64,000 nucleotides of DNA from Rhodopseudomonas rhenobacensis (GCF_014203125.1 NZ_JACHIH010000001.1:1-64000), one strand, 5' to 3'. Numbered from the stretch's first letter, positions 54,774 through 64,000 are shown. Notes: a model not told the origin generated them from the letters alone. Numbers and translations are program-made.

Positions 54774-55987
54774 CGTCCGGCCTCCCGCTGCAACGCAGGC
54801 GCCGCCGACAACGCCACGCAGGCGCGCTCGATCCGCTCCACCGCGTCGTCGATTTCGGCCTCCGAGACGATCAGCGGCGGCAGCAGCCGCACCACATTGT
54901 CGCCGGCGCCGACGGTCAGCAGTTTCTGCTCGCGCAGCGCCGCCACCAGATCGGTCGACGGCACCACCGCCTTCAAGCCGATCAGCAGACCTTCGCCGCG
55001 CACTTCGGCGAGCACCTGCGGATAGCGGTCGACCACCGAGGCGAGCTTCTGCCGGGCCAATATCGCGATCTGCTGCACGCGCTCGAAGAAGCCCGGCTTC
55101 AGCATGATGTCGAGCACCGCGTTGCCGGCGGCGATCGCCAAGGGATTGCCGCCGAAGGTCGAGCCGTGCGAGCCGGGCGTCATGCCGGCGGCGGCGTCAG
55201 CGGTGGCAAGACAAGCGCCGATCGGAAATCCGCCGCCCAGCGCCTTGGCGAGCGCCATCACGTCCGGCGTCACGCCGATCCGCTGATGCGCGAACAGCGC
55301 GCCGGTGCGGCCCATGCCGGTCTGCACCTCATCGAAGATCAGCAGCAGGCCGTGCTGATCGCACAATTCGCGCAGCGCGCGGAAGAACGCGTGCGGCGGC
55401 GAGCGCACGCCGCCCTCGCCCTGCAGCGGCTCGATCAGGATGCCGGCGGTGCCGGGGCCGATCGCGGCCTTCACCGCATCGAGATCGCCGAGCGGCACCT
55501 GGTCGAAGCCGTCCATCGGCGGGCCGTAGCCGTCGAGGTACTTCGCCGAGCCCGTGGCCGCCAGCGTCGCCAGGGTGCGGCCGTGAAACGCGCCCTCGAA
55601 GGTGATGATGCGGTAGCGCTCGGGATGACCCAAGGCTGCGTGATGCTTGCGGGTGATCTTGATCGCGCATTCCATCGCCTCGGCGCCGGAATTGGCGAAG
55701 AACACGAAGTCGGCGAAGCTCTGCTCGCACAGCCGCGCCGCCAAGCGCTCACCGTCCGGGCTCTTGAACAAATTCGACATGTGCCAGAGCTGCGTCGCCT
55801 GCTCCTGCAGCGCCGCCACCAGATGCGGATGGCAATGGCCGAGCGCGTTCACCGCGATGCCGCTGGTGAAATCCAGATAGCGCTCGCCGGTGGTCGAGAT
55901 CAGCCAAACCCCTTCGCCGCGCGCGAAGGCGAGATCCGCCCTGGCAAATACCGGCAAAAGATGGGAGGTCGCAGCGCTCTTCGACAT
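54770..55987 (-). CDS. argD: Acetylornithine/succinyldiaminopimelate aminotransferase
   Basis: Class III PLP aminotransferase of 405 residues that acts in arginine synthesis and often in lysine synthesis. Motifs include [54 protein letters not shown] and the PLP Lys in [20 protein letters not shown] chose the ATG at 55987 ([11 protein letters not shown]) from family fit. argD and argF are coupled. Confidence 0.95.
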   Translation of the reverse strand: MSKSAATSHLLPVFARADLAFARGEGVWLISTTGERYLDFTSGIAVNALGHCHPHLVAALQEQATQLWHMSNLFKSPDGERLAARLCEQSFADFVFFANSGAEAMECAIKITRKHHAALGHPERYRIITFEGAFHGRTLATLAATGSAKYLDGYGPPMDGFDQVPLGDLDAVKAAIGPGTAGILIEPLQGEGGVRSPPHAFFRALRELCDQHGLLLIFDEVQTGMGRTGALFAHQRIGVTPDVMALAKALGGGFPIGACLATADAAAGMTPGSHGSTFGGNPLAIAAGNAVLDIMLKPGFFERVQQIAILARQKLASVVDRYPQVLAEVRGEGLLIGLKAVVPSTDLVAALREQKLLTVGAGDNVVRLLPPLIVSEAEIDDAVERIERACVALSAAPALQREAGR

Positions 55988-56481
55988 GGCTGATCCGATC
56001 GGAAGTTGGGGTGCGGCTCGATCCGCGGCGATCGCGCGATCGGGCTGAGGGACCCCGGAAACGAAACGTGCCGCCTTTCCAGGCGGCACGTGGCATTATT
56101 CTATGTGCGCTGCGATGACTGTCAACCTGTGACTGCGTCAGAGTTCCCGCAATCGTCGCGGCGCGACACCGCGTCACCACCGCCTCTCCACCGAGTCACC
56201 ACAAAAATAGGCCGATACGTGCAATCCTAGTAGTTAGAAGGTGTGGACGCACCTGCCCGGACTCTTGCGCGAGAGTCACGGCATATTGTAGCCTTTGGTC
56301 TGTCGGGTACGACATCTCGTGCACGGTTTGTGATCCTCTCGAGTCCTCAGTACTGCGTAACGCCGGTGCGCGCTTGCAGCGTTCGGCGAGGGCTAAGGGA
56401 TTCTGCCGGCAGGGGATTTTGCAGACATTTGAGTCGCAGCGCTGCTTTGGAACGGCGGCCGCGACACGAAGGGATAGAGCG
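55988..56481. other. 494-base regulatory region upstream of gcrA
   Basis: No gene is supported in this gap between divergent argD and gcrA. Its striking content is five GANTC sites (56193, 56260, 56273, 56341, 56431) over 243 bases, see the separate entry. GACTCT and AGAGTC form an inverted repeat around TGCGCG at 56260-56277. Confidence 0.6.
56193..56435. promoter_or_regulatory. Cluster of five GANTC (CcrM) sites before gcrA
   Basis: GAGTC at 56193-56197, GACTC at 56260-56264, GAGTC at 56273-56277, GAGTC at 56341-56345 and GAGTC at 56431-56435. GANTC is the CcrM methylation site of alphaproteobacteria, and GcrA is the sigma-factor-bound regulator that responds to its methylation. The density is far above chance for GC-rich DNA. 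The two central sites form the arms of an inverted repeat. Confidence 0.65.
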
Positions 56482-56991
56482 ATGACGGTATTGACCTGGA
56501 CCGACGATCGCGTCGAACAATTGAAGAAGCTCTGGGAAGGCGGGCTGTCAGCCAGCCAAATCGCCGCAGAGCTCGGCAATGTGACGCGCAACGCGGTGAT
56601 TGGCAAAGTCCACAGGCTCGGCCTGTCGGGACGCGCCAAGAGCCCGACGTCGGCGGCGCCGCGGCCGCGCAAGGCGCGTCCGGCTCAGCACATGATGCGG
56701 GTGACGCGCCCGGTGGCGCGCGGCAACACCGCGCTGGCGCATGTGTTCGAGGTCGAGGCCGAGCCGGATCCGGTGGCGCACGACAACGTGGTGCCGATGA
56801 GCCAGCGGCTCAGCCTGCTGGAACTCAACGAGGCGACCTGCCATTGGCCGATCGGCGATCCGTCCAATCCGGAGTTTTTCTTCTGCGGCGGCAAGGCGCT
56901 GCAGAGCCTGCCCTATTGTGCGCATCACTCGCGCATCGCCTACCAGCCGGCCGGCGATCGCCGCCGCCAGCAGGCCAAGCCGACGCGCTAA
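56482..56991 (+). CDS. gcrA: Cell-cycle regulator GcrA
   Basis: A 169-residue GcrA protein. N-terminal DNA-binding region TWTDDRVEQLKKLWEGGLSASQIAAELGNVTRNAVIGKVHRLGLSGRAKSP is diagnostic; the C-terminal sigma-70-binding region is ATCHWPIGDPSNPEFFFCGGKALQSLPYCAHHSRIAYQP, with Cys residues conserved. GcrA binds the housekeeping sigma factor and activates CcrM-methylated promoters. ATG at 56482 is preceded by GGGATAG. Confidence 0.95.
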   Translation: MTVLTWTDDRVEQLKKLWEGGLSASQIAAELGNVTRNAVIGKVHRLGLSGRAKSPTSAAPRPRKARPAQHMMRVTRPVARGNTALAHVFEVEAEPDPVAHDNVVPMSQRLSLLELNEATCHWPIGDPSNPEFFFCGGKALQSLPYCAHHSRIAYQPAGDRRRQQAKPTR

Positions 56992-57041
56992 GCGCGCGGC
57001 TGCGCTCCGAGACTTCTCGATGACGACTGCTCAGGATGCGC

Positions 57042-57118
57042 CGTCATCCTGAGGTGCCCGCGCCCGCGAAGCGCTTCCTCACGTGATGCGTTGCGCGCGG
57101 GCCTCGAAGGATGACGCC
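57042..57118. repeat. Palindromic intergenic repeat, family C (copy 2)
   Basis: CGTCATCCTGAGGTGCCCGC at one end and GCCTCGAAGGATGACGCC at the other, inverted. Related by CATCCTGAGG/CCTCGAAGGATG to the copy at 48535. Confidence 0.6.
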
Positions 57119-57175
57119 ACGGTGCGCGGCTTCGCCACGGCTCTTCACCGTCTCAGGACCATCGCAGACCAGCCG

Positions 57176-57251
57176 TCGCCCTTCGAGGCGCGCCAGGTCT
57201 GACTTTGCCGCAGCGCCGAATGCGCGCAGGCGCGCACCTCAGGGTGACGGG
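57176..57251. repeat. Palindromic intergenic repeat, family C (copy 3)
   Basis: CGCCCTTCGAGGCGCGCCAGG and CGCGCACCTCAGGGTGACGG as the ends of a more diverged unit, about 60 bases after copy 2. Confidence 0.5.
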
Positions 57252-57388
57252 GCTTAGCCCGCAGCCCTCATCGACCGCTTAGCTCGCAAAATGGTGACAG
57301 CGTTTGTCCTGCGCCCGCACGGTTTGTGCGGGCTGTCGCTCGTGGATGGCCGGGGCAACCCCGGCCATGACCCGGCTAGCCGAGCCGA

Positions 57389-58093
57389 TCACTCCGCCTT
57401 GGCGGCGAAGCGGTCGTCGAGCGCGTAGCCGGCGCCGCGCACGGTGCGGATCGGATCCTGCTCACGGCCGGGATTGAGCAATTTGCGCAAGCGGCCGATA
57501 TGCACGTCGACGGTGCGCTCGTCGATGTAGATGTCGCGGCCCCAGACGCTGTCGAGCAATTGTTCGCGGCTGAACACCCGGCCGGGATGTTCGAGAAAAA
57601 ACTCCAGCAGCCGATATTCGGTAGGTCCCAGATCGATCGGCCGGCCCGAGCGCGCCACGCGGCGCTTGTCGCGGTCGAGCTCGATGTCGCCATAGGCCAG
57701 CACGGTGGCGAGCCGCTCGGGGCTGGCGCGGCGCAGCAGGCCCTTCACCCGGGCCAGCAATTCCGGAACCGAAAACGGTTTCACGATGTAATCGTCGGCG
57801 CCGGTGGCGAGCCCGCGGACCCGCTCGCTCTCCTCGCCGCGCGCGGTCAGCATGATGATCGGCAGCTGCTTGGTTTCCGGCCGCGCCCGCAATCGCCGGC
57901 ACAATTCGATGCCGGACAGCCCGGGCAACATCCAGTCCAGCACGATCAGGTCGGGGATCCGCTCCTTCAGCCGCGTGTCGGCGTCGTCGCCGCGCGCCAC
58001 CGTCTCGACGTCGTAACCTTCGGCGTCGAGGTTGTAGCGCAGCAGCGTCGTCAGCGCTTCTTCGTCTTCAACTACCAGGATGCGCGCGCTCAT
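57389..58093 (-). CDS. phoB: Phosphate regulon response regulator PhoB
   Basis: OmpR/PhoB-class regulator of 234 residues. Receiver: EDEEALTTLL, phospho-acceptor in LIVLDWMLPGLSG (Asp near 55), Lys in YIVKPFSVPEL. DNA-binding winged helix: GPTEYRLLEFFLEHPGRVFSREQLLDSVWG and DERTVDVHIGRLRKLL. Last gene of the phoR-pstSCAB-phoU-phoB run, 11 bases after phoU. It should act on the Pho box upstream of pstS. Confidence 0.95.
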   Translation of the reverse strand: MSARILVVEDEEALTTLLRYNLDAEGYDVETVARGDDADTRLKERIPDLIVLDWMLPGLSGIELCRRLRARPETKQLPIIMLTARGEESERVRGLATGADDYIVKPFSVPELLARVKGLLRRASPERLATVLAYGDIELDRDKRRVARSGRPIDLGPTEYRLLEFFLEHPGRVFSREQLLDSVWGRDIYIDERTVDVHIGRLRKLLNPGREQDPIRTVRGAGYALDDRFAAKAE

Positions 58094-58104
58094 CTATCGG
58101 TCTC

Positions 58105-58824
58105 TCACGTGTTGCCGGGGGCGGCGTCGGCGAAATTGGTCATGTCGCCCTTCGGCCGCTTGTCGAGGATTTGCTGGCCTTCGATCATGTAGAACACGGT
58201 CTCGGCGATGTTGGTGGCGTGGTCGCCGATCCGCTCGATGTTCTTGGCGCAGAACATCAGGTGGATGCAGAAGCTGATATTGCGCGGATCTTCCATCATG
58301 TAGGTCAGGAGTTCGCGGAACAGCGAGGTGCAGATCGCATCGACCTCCTCGTCGCCGTTCCACACCACCATCGCGGCCGGCAGATCGTGCGCCGCGTAGG
58401 CGTCGAGCACCGCCTTGACCTGCGACTGCACCAGGTCGGTCATGTGTTCCAGGCCGCGGATCAGCTTCAGGGGATGGAAGTCGTTGTCGAGCGCGTTGAC
58501 GCGCTTGCCGATATTCTTGGCGAGGTCGCCGATCCGCTCCAGATCGGTGGCGACGCGCAACGCGCCGACGATCTCGCGCAGGTCGACCGCCATCGGCTGC
58601 CGCCTGGCGATGGTCAGCACCGCGCGCTCCTCGATCACCCGCTGCAGCTGGTCGATCTCGGAATCGGCGGCGACCACGCGGGCGCCGAGTGCGACGTCGC
58701 GGCGGGTCAGGGCGTCGACCGAATCCACGATCTGGCGCTCGGCGAGGCCGCCCATCTCGGCGACCAGCCGCGTCAGTTCCTGCAGATCGCTGTCGAAAGC
58801 CTTGGTGGTGTGTTCGAAGGCCAT
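58105..58824 (-). CDS. phoU: Phosphate transport regulator PhoU
   Basis: A 239-residue helical PhoU: two repeats with metal-binding motifs, one in RIGDLAKNIGKRV and one in ERIGDHATNIAETVFYM. PhoU couples the PstSCAB transporter to PhoR and prevents signalling when phosphate is plentiful. It is 16 bases after pstB and before phoB. Confidence 0.95.
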   Translation of the reverse strand: MAFEHTTKAFDSDLQELTRLVAEMGGLAERQIVDSVDALTRRDVALGARVVAADSEIDQLQRVIEERAVLTIARRQPMAVDLREIVGALRVATDLERIGDLAKNIGKRVNALDNDFHPLKLIRGLEHMTDLVQSQVKAVLDAYAAHDLPAAMVVWNGDEEVDAICTSLFRELLTYMMEDPRNISFCIHLMFCAKNIERIGDHATNIAETVFYMIEGQQILDKRPKGDMTNFADAAPGNT

Positions 58825-58840
58825 GATGGTTCTTTCTGGC

Positions 58841-59668
58841 TCAGCCGAAGCGGCCGGTGATGTAGTCCTGGGTGCGGCGATCGGTCGGCGAGGTGAAGAT
58901 CTTGTTGGTCTCGCCGAATTCGATCAGCTCGCCGAGGTACATGAAGGCCGTGGAGTCCGACACCCGCGCCGCCTGCTGCATGTTATGGGTGACGATGGCG
59001 ATGGTGTAGTCTTCCTTCAATTCGTCGATCAGTTCTTCGATCTTGGCGGTGGAAATCGGGTCCAGCGCCGAGCAGGGTTCGTCGAACAGGATCACTTCCG
59101 GCCGCACCGCGATGGTGCGGGCGATGCACAGCCGCTGCTGCTGGCCACCGGACAGGCTGAGACCCGAGGCGCTGAGCTTGTCCTTGACCTCGTTCCACAA
59201 CGCGCCGCCGCGCAGCGCGCGCTCGACGCGATTGTCCATCTCCGACTTGGAGATCTTCTCGTACAGCCGCACCCCGAAGGCGATGTTCTCGTAGATCGTC
59301 ATCGGAAACGGCGTCGGCTTCTGGAACACCATGCCGACCCGCGCCCGCAGCAGGTTGAGGTCGAGCTTGGGATCGAGCACGTTCTGGCTGTCCAGCATCA
59401 CCTGGCCGGTGGCGCGCTGGCCCGGATACAGATCGTACATCCGGTTGAAGATCCGCAGCAGCGTCGACTTGCCGCAGCCCGACGGGCCGATGAAGGCGGT
59501 GACGCGGTTGGCGACCAGGTTGAGGTTGATCGCCTTCAGCGCGTGGTTGTCGCCGTAGTAGAAGTTGAGGTCGCGAACGCTGACCTTGGCGCGCTCGTCC
59601 TGGCCGGCCACCGCGGAGGGCGGCGCGCCGGCGTTGGGAACGCTGGTGGCAACGGAAATCTCGGTCAT
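58841..59668 (-). CDS. pstB: Phosphate ABC transporter ATP-binding protein PstB
   Basis: ATPase of the high-affinity phosphate transporter, 275 residues. Walker [18 protein letters not shown], signature [15 protein letters not shown], Walker [14 protein letters not shown] and [17 protein letters not shown] are all typical of PstB. ATG 59668 overlaps the pstA stop (ATGA). Confidence 0.96.
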   Translation of the reverse strand: MTEISVATSVPNAGAPPSAVAGQDERAKVSVRDLNFYYGDNHALKAINLNLVANRVTAFIGPSGCGKSTLLRIFNRMYDLYPGQRATGQVMLDSQNVLDPKLDLNLLRARVGMVFQKPTPFPMTIYENIAFGVRLYEKISKSEMDNRVERALRGGALWNEVKDKLSASGLSLSGGQQQRLCIARTIAVRPEVILFDEPCSALDPISTAKIEELIDELKEDYTIAIVTHNMQQAARVSDSTAFMYLGELIEFGETNKIFTSPTDRRTQDYITGRFG

Positions 59669-60567
59669 TTCGCAGTCCTCTCGGCGCCAAGGATGCGCGC
59701 GCCAATGTTCAGGGCCAGAACGGTCAAGGTGATGATCAAAGCCCCGCTCCAGGCGAGCTGCTTCCAGTACTCGTAGGGGCTTTGCACGAAGTTGTTGATG
59801 GTCACCGGCAGGTTGGCCATGGTCTTGGTGAGATCCAGGCTGAAGAACTGGTTGCTGAGCGCGGTGAACAACAAGGGTGCGGTTTCGCCGGCGACCCGCG
59901 CGGTGGCGAGCAGCACGCCGGTGATCAGCCCGGCGCGGGCGGCGCGGTAGGCGATCCGCTTGATGACCAGCGAACGCGGCAGGCCGAGCGCGGAGGCCGC
60001 CTCGCGCAGCGAGCTCGGCACCAGCAGCAGCATGTCCTCGGTGGTACGCACCACCACCGGGATCACGATCACCGCCAGCGCCAGGCTGCCTGCGAAGGCC
60101 GAGAAGCCGCCCATCGGCACCACCACGGCGCCGTAGATGAACAGGCCGATGATGATCGAGGGCGCCGACAACAGGATGTCGTTGATGAAGCGGATCACCG
60201 AGGTGAGTTTGTCGTGCTTGCCGTATTCGGCGAGATAGGTGCCGGCGAACAGCCCGAGCGGCGCGCCGATGCCGACGCCGATCACCGTCATGATGATCGA
60301 GCCGACGATGGCGTTGAGCAAGCCGCCGTCGGTGGAGCCCGGCGGCGGGGTGTTCTGGGTGAACACCTGATAGTTGATGCCGGCGAGGCCGTTGTAGAAC
60401 AGCGTGAACAGGATCATCGCCAGCCAGGTGACGCCGAACAGCGTGGCCGCCAGGCACAGCGCCTTGATGGTGAAATCGGAGCGGCGGCGGGATTTGTAGA
60501 TCGGGTTCATGGTCTCGCCCTGGGCGGTATGAGCCGGGCCGAGAACCGGGGCGCGTTTCGCGATCAT
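59665..60567 (-). CDS. pstA: Phosphate ABC transporter permease PstA
   Basis: Inner-membrane permease of 300 residues with about six helices; the EAA-type loop is in [56 protein letters not shown] is typical. ATG at 60567 is three bases after the pstC stop; the alternative ATG at 60510 ([11 protein letters not shown]) better matches relatives and may be the true start. Overlaps pstB by four bases. Confidence 0.93.
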   Translation of the reverse strand: MIAKRAPVLGPAHTAQGETMNPIYKSRRRSDFTIKALCLAATLFGVTWLAMILFTLFYNGLAGINYQVFTQNTPPPGSTDGGLLNAIVGSIIMTVIGVGIGAPLGLFAGTYLAEYGKHDKLTSVIRFINDILLSAPSIIIGLFIYGAVVVPMGGFSAFAGSLALAVIVIPVVVRTTEDMLLLVPSSLREAASALGLPRSLVIKRIAYRAARAGLITGVLLATARVAGETAPLLFTALSNQFFSLDLTKTMANLPVTINNFVQSPYEYWKQLAWSGALIITLTVLALNIGARILGAERTAK

Positions 60568-60570
60568 GAC

Positions 60571-61572
60571 TTAGTTCCCCGCCTTGCGTTCGAGCCGCAT
60601 CAACATCAGCCGCGCCGCCGACAGCACCAGGAAGGTCAGCACGAACAACAACAGGCCGAGCAGGATCAGGCCGGACTGATGCAGCCCGTCGCTTTCGGCG
60701 AATTCGGAGGCGATCGCCGCCGAGATCGTGGTGCCCGGCGAGAACACCGAGCCGGTGATGCGGAAGGCGTTGCCGATGATGAAGGTCACCGCCATGGTTT
60801 CGCCGAGCGCGCGGCCGAGCGCCAGCATGATGCCGCCGATCACGCCGACCCGCGTGTAGGGGATCACCACCTTGCGGACGACTTCCCAGGTGGTGCAGCC
60901 GATGCCGTAGGCGGCTTCCTTCAGCACCGGCGGCACGGTCTTGAACACGTCGACCGAAATCGCGGTGATGAACGGCAGCACCATGATGGCGAGGATCAGC
61001 GCGGCATTGAACAGGCTGAGATAGGACGGCGGGCCGGCGAAGATCGAGCCCAGCACCGGCACGCCGTCGAACGCCCGGATCAGGAACGGCTGCAGGTGAT
61101 TGGCCATGAACGGGCCGAGCACGAAGAAGCCCCACATGCCGTAGATGATCGACGGAATGCCGGCGAGCAGTTCGACCGCAAGCCCGATCGGGCGGCGCGC
61201 CCATTGCGGGCACAGCTCGGTGAGGAAGATCGCGATGCCGATGCCGACCGGGATCGCGATCACCATGGCGATCACCGAGGTCACCAGCGTGCCGTAGATC
61301 GGCCCCAGCGCGCCGAGGATCGGCGGGTCGTTGGCCGGCGCCCAGCGCTGGGTGAACAGGAAGGAAAAGCCGAATTCGCGGATCGCGGGCCAGGCGCCGG
61401 CGATCAGCGAGATGATGATGCCGCCGAGGATCAGCAGCACCGAGATCGCGCACAGCCGCGTGGTCCAGTAGAACGCCACGTCGCCGAGCTTGAACGCGCT
61501 CAGCGCCTTGGCGCGGTCATAGGGACCCGCGGCCGCTTCCATTCCGGTGCTTTGAACGGCCATATCTGCCAC
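60571..61572 (-). CDS. pstC: Phosphate ABC transporter permease PstC
   Basis: Second permease, 333 residues, with about six helices and the EAA loop in [63 protein letters not shown] is typical. The start is a GTG at 61572 with AGGGGA upstream. Preceded by about 210 bases that hold a strong stem-loop between pstS and pstC. Confidence 0.94.
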   Translation of the reverse strand: MADMAVQSTGMEAAAGPYDRAKALSAFKLGDVAFYWTTRLCAISVLLILGGIIISLIAGAWPAIREFGFSFLFTQRWAPANDPPILGALGPIYGTLVTSVIAMVIAIPVGIGIAIFLTELCPQWARRPIGLAVELLAGIPSIIYGMWGFFVLGPFMANHLQPFLIRAFDGVPVLGSIFAGPPSYLSLFNAALILAIMVLPFITAISVDVFKTVPPVLKEAAYGIGCTTWEVVRKVVIPYTRVGVIGGIMLALGRALGETMAVTFIIGNAFRITGSVFSPGTTISAAIASEFAESDGLHQSGLILLGLLLFVLTFLVLSAARLMLMRLERKAGN

Positions 61573-61690
61573 GCCAGTCCCCTGTCCTACGAAGAATGCT
61601 ACGAAAAGCGCGAGGTCCGCTCCAGAGCCAGATCGGCTCGGAACCCGTGCTCGCTGATGTCAATCCGGGATCGGCCCCTCGGGGCGCGGA

Positions 61691-61727
61691 CCCGGACTCC
61701 GTTCTGAACAGTGCAACGGAGTCCGGG
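61691..61727 (-). terminator. 13-bp stem-loop between pstS and pstC
   Basis: CCCGGACTCCGTT (61691-61703) pairs perfectly with AACGGAGTCCGGG (61715-61727) around an 11-base loop, with further GC-rich inverted repeats around (CCCCTCGGGG near 61675). No T-run follows on the minus strand. It may reduce read-through from pstS to pstC or protect the pstS message, so that the binding protein is made in excess. Confidence 0.6.
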
Positions 61728-61783
61728 AAACACTCGCCGTTTCGGCTGCCCGCGCCCCGTGGGGCGCGGAGCCTGACCGGCTA

Positions 61784-62794
61784 TTAGCTCTTGATGTCGG
61801 CCGACCAGGTCTTTTCGATCTGCTTGACGACCGGGGCGGGCATCGGGATGTAGTCGAGCTCTTCCGCCGCCTTGTCGCCCTTCTCGAACGCCCATTTGAA
61901 GAACTTGATGGCTTCGGCGGAGGCCGCCTTGTCGGCCGGCTCCTTGTGCATCAGGATGAAGGTCGCCGCGGTGATCGGCCAGGAGGCTTCGCCGGGCTGG
62001 TCGGTCAGGATCAGGTAGTAGCCCGGGGCCTTGGCCCAATCCGCATTGGCGGCGGCGGCCTGGAACGCGGCGACGGTCGGCTGCACGGTCTTGCCGGCCT
62101 TGTTGATCATCGCGGCGTAGGTCAGCTTGTTCTGCTTGGCGTAGGCGTATTCGACATAGCCGATCGAATTCTTGGTCTGGCTGATGTTGCCGGCGACGCC
62201 TTCATTGCCCTTGGCGCCGACGCCGGCGGGCCATTCCACCGCGGTGCCGGAGCCGACCTTGGACTTCCAGTCGGCGCTGGCCTTCGACAGATAGTCGGTG
62301 AAGTTGAAGGTGGTGCCAGAGCCGTCGGAGCGGCGAACCACGGTGATGGCGTCGGTCGGCAGCTTCAGCTTCGGATTGAGCTTGGCGATCGCCGGATCGT
62401 TCCACTTGGTGATCTTGCCGAGATAGACGCTGGCCAGGGTCTCGCCGTCGAACACCAGTTCACCCGGCTTGATGCCTTCGAGGTTCACCACCGGCACGAT
62501 CGCGCCCATCACCTGCGGCCACTGCACCAGGCCGTCCTTCTCGAGCTGCTCCGGCTTCAGCGGCGCGTCGGTGGCGCCGAAGGTAACGGTCTTGGCCTGG
62601 ATCTGCTTGATGCCGGCGCCGGAGCCGATCGACTGGTAGTTCAGTCCGTTGCCGGTCTCTTTCTTGTAGAGGTCGGCCCACTTCGAATAAACCGGGAACG
62701 GGAACGTGGCCCCGGCTCCGGTAATATCGGCGGCGAACGCCGACGTCGACGCGGCAACCAAGCCGGCGGCGACGATTGCCTTGAAGAAATTCAT
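61784..62794 (-). CDS. pstS: Phosphate ABC transporter substrate-binding protein PstS
   Basis: Periplasmic phosphate-binding protein of 336 residues, signal peptide ending AFAAD. Ligand-binding segments are [39 protein letters not shown] and [20 protein letters not shown] at 62794 has GGAG upstream; an ATG at 62827 would only lengthen the leader. Preceded by the Pho box. Confidence 0.96.
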   Translation of the reverse strand: MNFFKAIVAAGLVAASTSAFAADITGAGATFPFPVYSKWADLYKKETGNGLNYQSIGSGAGIKQIQAKTVTFGATDAPLKPEQLEKDGLVQWPQVMGAIVPVVNLEGIKPGELVFDGETLASVYLGKITKWNDPAIAKLNPKLKLPTDAITVVRRSDGSGTTFNFTDYLSKASADWKSKVGSGTAVEWPAGVGAKGNEGVAGNISQTKNSIGYVEYAYAKQNKLTYAAMINKAGKTVQPTVAAFQAAAANADWAKAPGYYLILTDQPGEASWPITAATFILMHKEPADKAASAEAIKFFKWAFEKGDKAAEELDYIPMPAPVVKQIEKTWSADIKS

Positions 62795-62880
62795 CGGAGG
62801 TCTCCATCTGGTAAGCGAAGCGCTCATCGCGCCCGATTGCGCTTACCCCCGCCCATCTACGGGTCGGCGATTGACCTTTT

Positions 62881-62909
62881 ATGAGGGTTTCATGACAGTC
62901 GTGTGACCC
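62881..62909 (-). promoter_or_regulatory. Pho box (three half-sites) before pstS
   Basis: On the minus strand GGGTCAC (62903-62909), CTGTCAT (62892-62898) and CCCTCAT (62881-62887) occur in tandem, each separated by four bases (11-bp period). CTGTCAT is a perfect Pho half-site and the others are close. Placed about 90 bases before the pstS ATG and after phoR, this should be the PhoB-controlled promoter of the pst genes. Confidence 0.8.
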
Positions 62910-62948
62910 GCACAACCTACTGAAAACACAGGTGTTTCAGCTCGGAAC

Positions 62949-64000
62949 CTAGGGCTTTCCCGGAGGGAAACAGGCGGTGAAAGTCGCCCCTTTATTGAGC
63001 ACGCTTTCGATCAACAAACGGCCGCGATGCCGGTTAACAATATGTTTCACCAGCGATAATCCTAACCCAGTACCGCCCTGTGAGCGACTATCGCCGACGT
63101 CGACGCGGTAGAACCGCTCGGTCAGGCGCGGCAGATGTTCGGGCGCGATGCCGGGGCCGAAATCCCGCACCATGAAACGATATTCCAGCACGCCGTCGCC
63201 CGAGGCGGCCTGTGCCAACGAGACGCACACCCGACCACCGGAGGCGCCGTATTTCAGCGCGTTCTCGATCAGGTTCTCGAACAGCCGCAGCAGCTCCTCG
63301 CGATCGCCGGCAATCACCGCCGTCTCGACGGTCAGCTCGGTCTCGATCGCCACCTGGCGTTCCTTGGCCAGCGGCTCCAGCCCCTCGATCACCTGGCGGA
63401 TCAGCGGCACGATATCGACCAGCGCGTCGGGCCGCACATGCGCCGACAATTCCACCCGCGACAGCGACAGCAGATCGTCGATCAGCCGCGCCATCCGCCT
63501 GGCCTGGGTCTGCATGATGCCGAGAAACCGCTCACGCGCCTTGGCGTCGTCGCGCGCCGGGCCCTGCAGCGTATCGATGAAGCCGGACAAAGCCGCCAGC
63601 GGCGTGCGCAATTCATGGCTGGCATTGGCGACGAAGTCGGCGCGCATTTCCTCGACCCGGCGCAGCGGCGTGAGGTCGTGGAAGGTCATCAGCATGCACT
63701 GCTCGGTGCCGTCGAACGCGGTCGGCACCGGCACCGGGGTGATAATCAATTCCAGCCAGCGATCGACCGGGACGTGATCGAGATACATCGCGCGGCGCGG
63801 CTGCGCGGTGGCGATGGCCTCGCGCAACGCGGTGACGAATTCCGGCGAGCGCAGCGCGAACTGCGCGAATTCATTGACCCGCAGCGCCGGCGCCAGCTGC
63901 GCCGCCGCGGCGTTGAGATGGATCACCCGCCCGGCACGGTCGAGCAGCACCGCGGGGTCCGGCATCCCGGCCACCACGGCGCGCACCACCGCGGTCTGCA
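62949..64000 (-). CDS. phoR: Phosphate regulon sensor kinase PhoR, 5' end outside window
   Basis: Sensor kinase of the Pho regulon; the visible part has a PAS domain (VVAGMPDPAVLLDRAGRVIHLNAAAA), HisKA with FVANASHELRTPLAALSGFIDTL and HATPase with LFENLIENALKYG, DFGPGIAPEHLPRL and GGTGLGLSLVKHIV. The N-terminal membrane part is missing because the window ends, and the frame is open to 64000. The first in-window GTG is not the true start. The tail ends about 40 bases before the Pho box of pstS. Confidence 0.93.
   Translation of the reverse strand, partial: QTAVVRAVVAGMPDPAVLLDRAGRVIHLNAAAAQLAPALRVNEFAQFALRSPEFVTALREAIATAQPRRAMYLDHVPVDRWLELIITPVPVPTAFDGTEQCMLMTFHDLTPLRRVEEMRADFVANASHELRTPLAALSGFIDTLQGPARDDAKARERFLGIMQTQARRMARLIDDLLSLSRVELSAHVRPDALVDIVPLIRQVIEGLEPLAKERQVAIETELTVETAVIAGDREELLRLFENLIENALKYGASGGRVCVSLAQAASGDGVLEYRFMVRDFGPGIAPEHLPRLTERFYRVDVGDSRSQGGTGLGLSLVKHIVNRHRGRLLIESVLNKGATFTACFPPGKP

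Larger units (their letters stand above)
56992..57388. other. 397-base intergenic gap with two family C repeats
   Basis: No gene is supported. Two related palindromic units are seen: 57042-57118, from CGTCATCCTGAGGTGC to CGAAGGATGACGCC, and 57176-57251, from CGCCCTTCGAGGCGCGC to CGCACCTCAGGGTGACGG. They separate convergent gcrA and phoB. Confidence 0.6.

Overview
The window is GC-rich DNA from an alphaproteobacterium of the order Hyphomicrobiales. Gene content and protein flavour point to the Rhodopseudomonas/Bradyrhizobium family (Nitrobacteraceae): CpdR and GcrA cell-cycle regulators, an OpgC-type glucan acyltransferase, a TlpA thioredoxin, a long double-domain dCTP deaminase, a SAM-II riboswitch on metZ, and several families of palindromic intergenic repeats. 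This placement is inference from protein resemblance, not a database search. There is no rRNA operon, prophage, insertion sequence or CRISPR array; the region reads as ordinary chromosome with small accessory pockets.

Layout. 1-111 is homopolymer C/G runs, almost certainly an assembly artefact, and it truncates polA. Then come pyrE, a DUF2865 secreted protein, an unknown small protein, glycogen phosphorylase, DUF2125 and a ChaC-like cyclotransferase, followed by a leftward block ftsE-ftsX-(small ORF)-ydcF-plsC. From 12.8 to 18.6 kb, rightward genes encode a zinc-ribbon membrane protein, CpdR, and then the most unusual locus of the window: a 953-residue protein joining a PLP-dependent enzyme domain to an ATP-grasp ligase domain, translationally coupled to a group II PLP decarboxylase. 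18.7-25.6 kb holds a DUF4175 protein, then lysA with a small lipoprotein and argH, and divergent tlpA. 25.7-32.6 kb carries hydroxyacyl-CoA dehydrogenase, etfBA, a cobalamin adenosyltransferase, a HIG1-type protein, YihY, a hybrid kinase and gluQ.

32.6-45.7 kb is more mixed: a 3-methyladenine glycosylase, an orphan HsdR-N-type nuclease gene that looks AT-richer than its neighbours, a GT9 glycosyltransferase, a GH13 alpha-glucosidase, a repeat-containing protein of unknown function, an aldo/keto reductase-alcohol dehydrogenase pair with a divergent LysR regulator, tRNA-Gly(CCC), a ParDE toxin-antitoxin pair, an alkyltransferase, a sorbosone-dehydrogenase-like lipoprotein and a DUF433/DUF5615 pair. 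45.8-52.4 kb has dcd, riboswitch-controlled metZ, an overlapping opgC-SGNH-SGNH operon and apaG. 52.6-56 kb is the argD-argF-hslO run. gcrA follows, preceded by five GANTC (CcrM) sites.

The right end is a complete phosphate-starvation operon on the minus strand, phoR-pstS-pstC-pstA-pstB-phoU-phoB, with three 11-bp-spaced Pho half-sites ahead of pstS; phoR runs off the window. PstSCAB imports phosphate, PhoU links transporter state to PhoR, and PhoR/PhoB should act on the Pho box seen here. The arginine genes (argH, argF, argD) catalyse successive or neighbouring steps of one pathway but lie in two separate places. The ATP-grasp/decarboxylase pair has the architecture of a small biosynthetic module whose product cannot be read from sequence.
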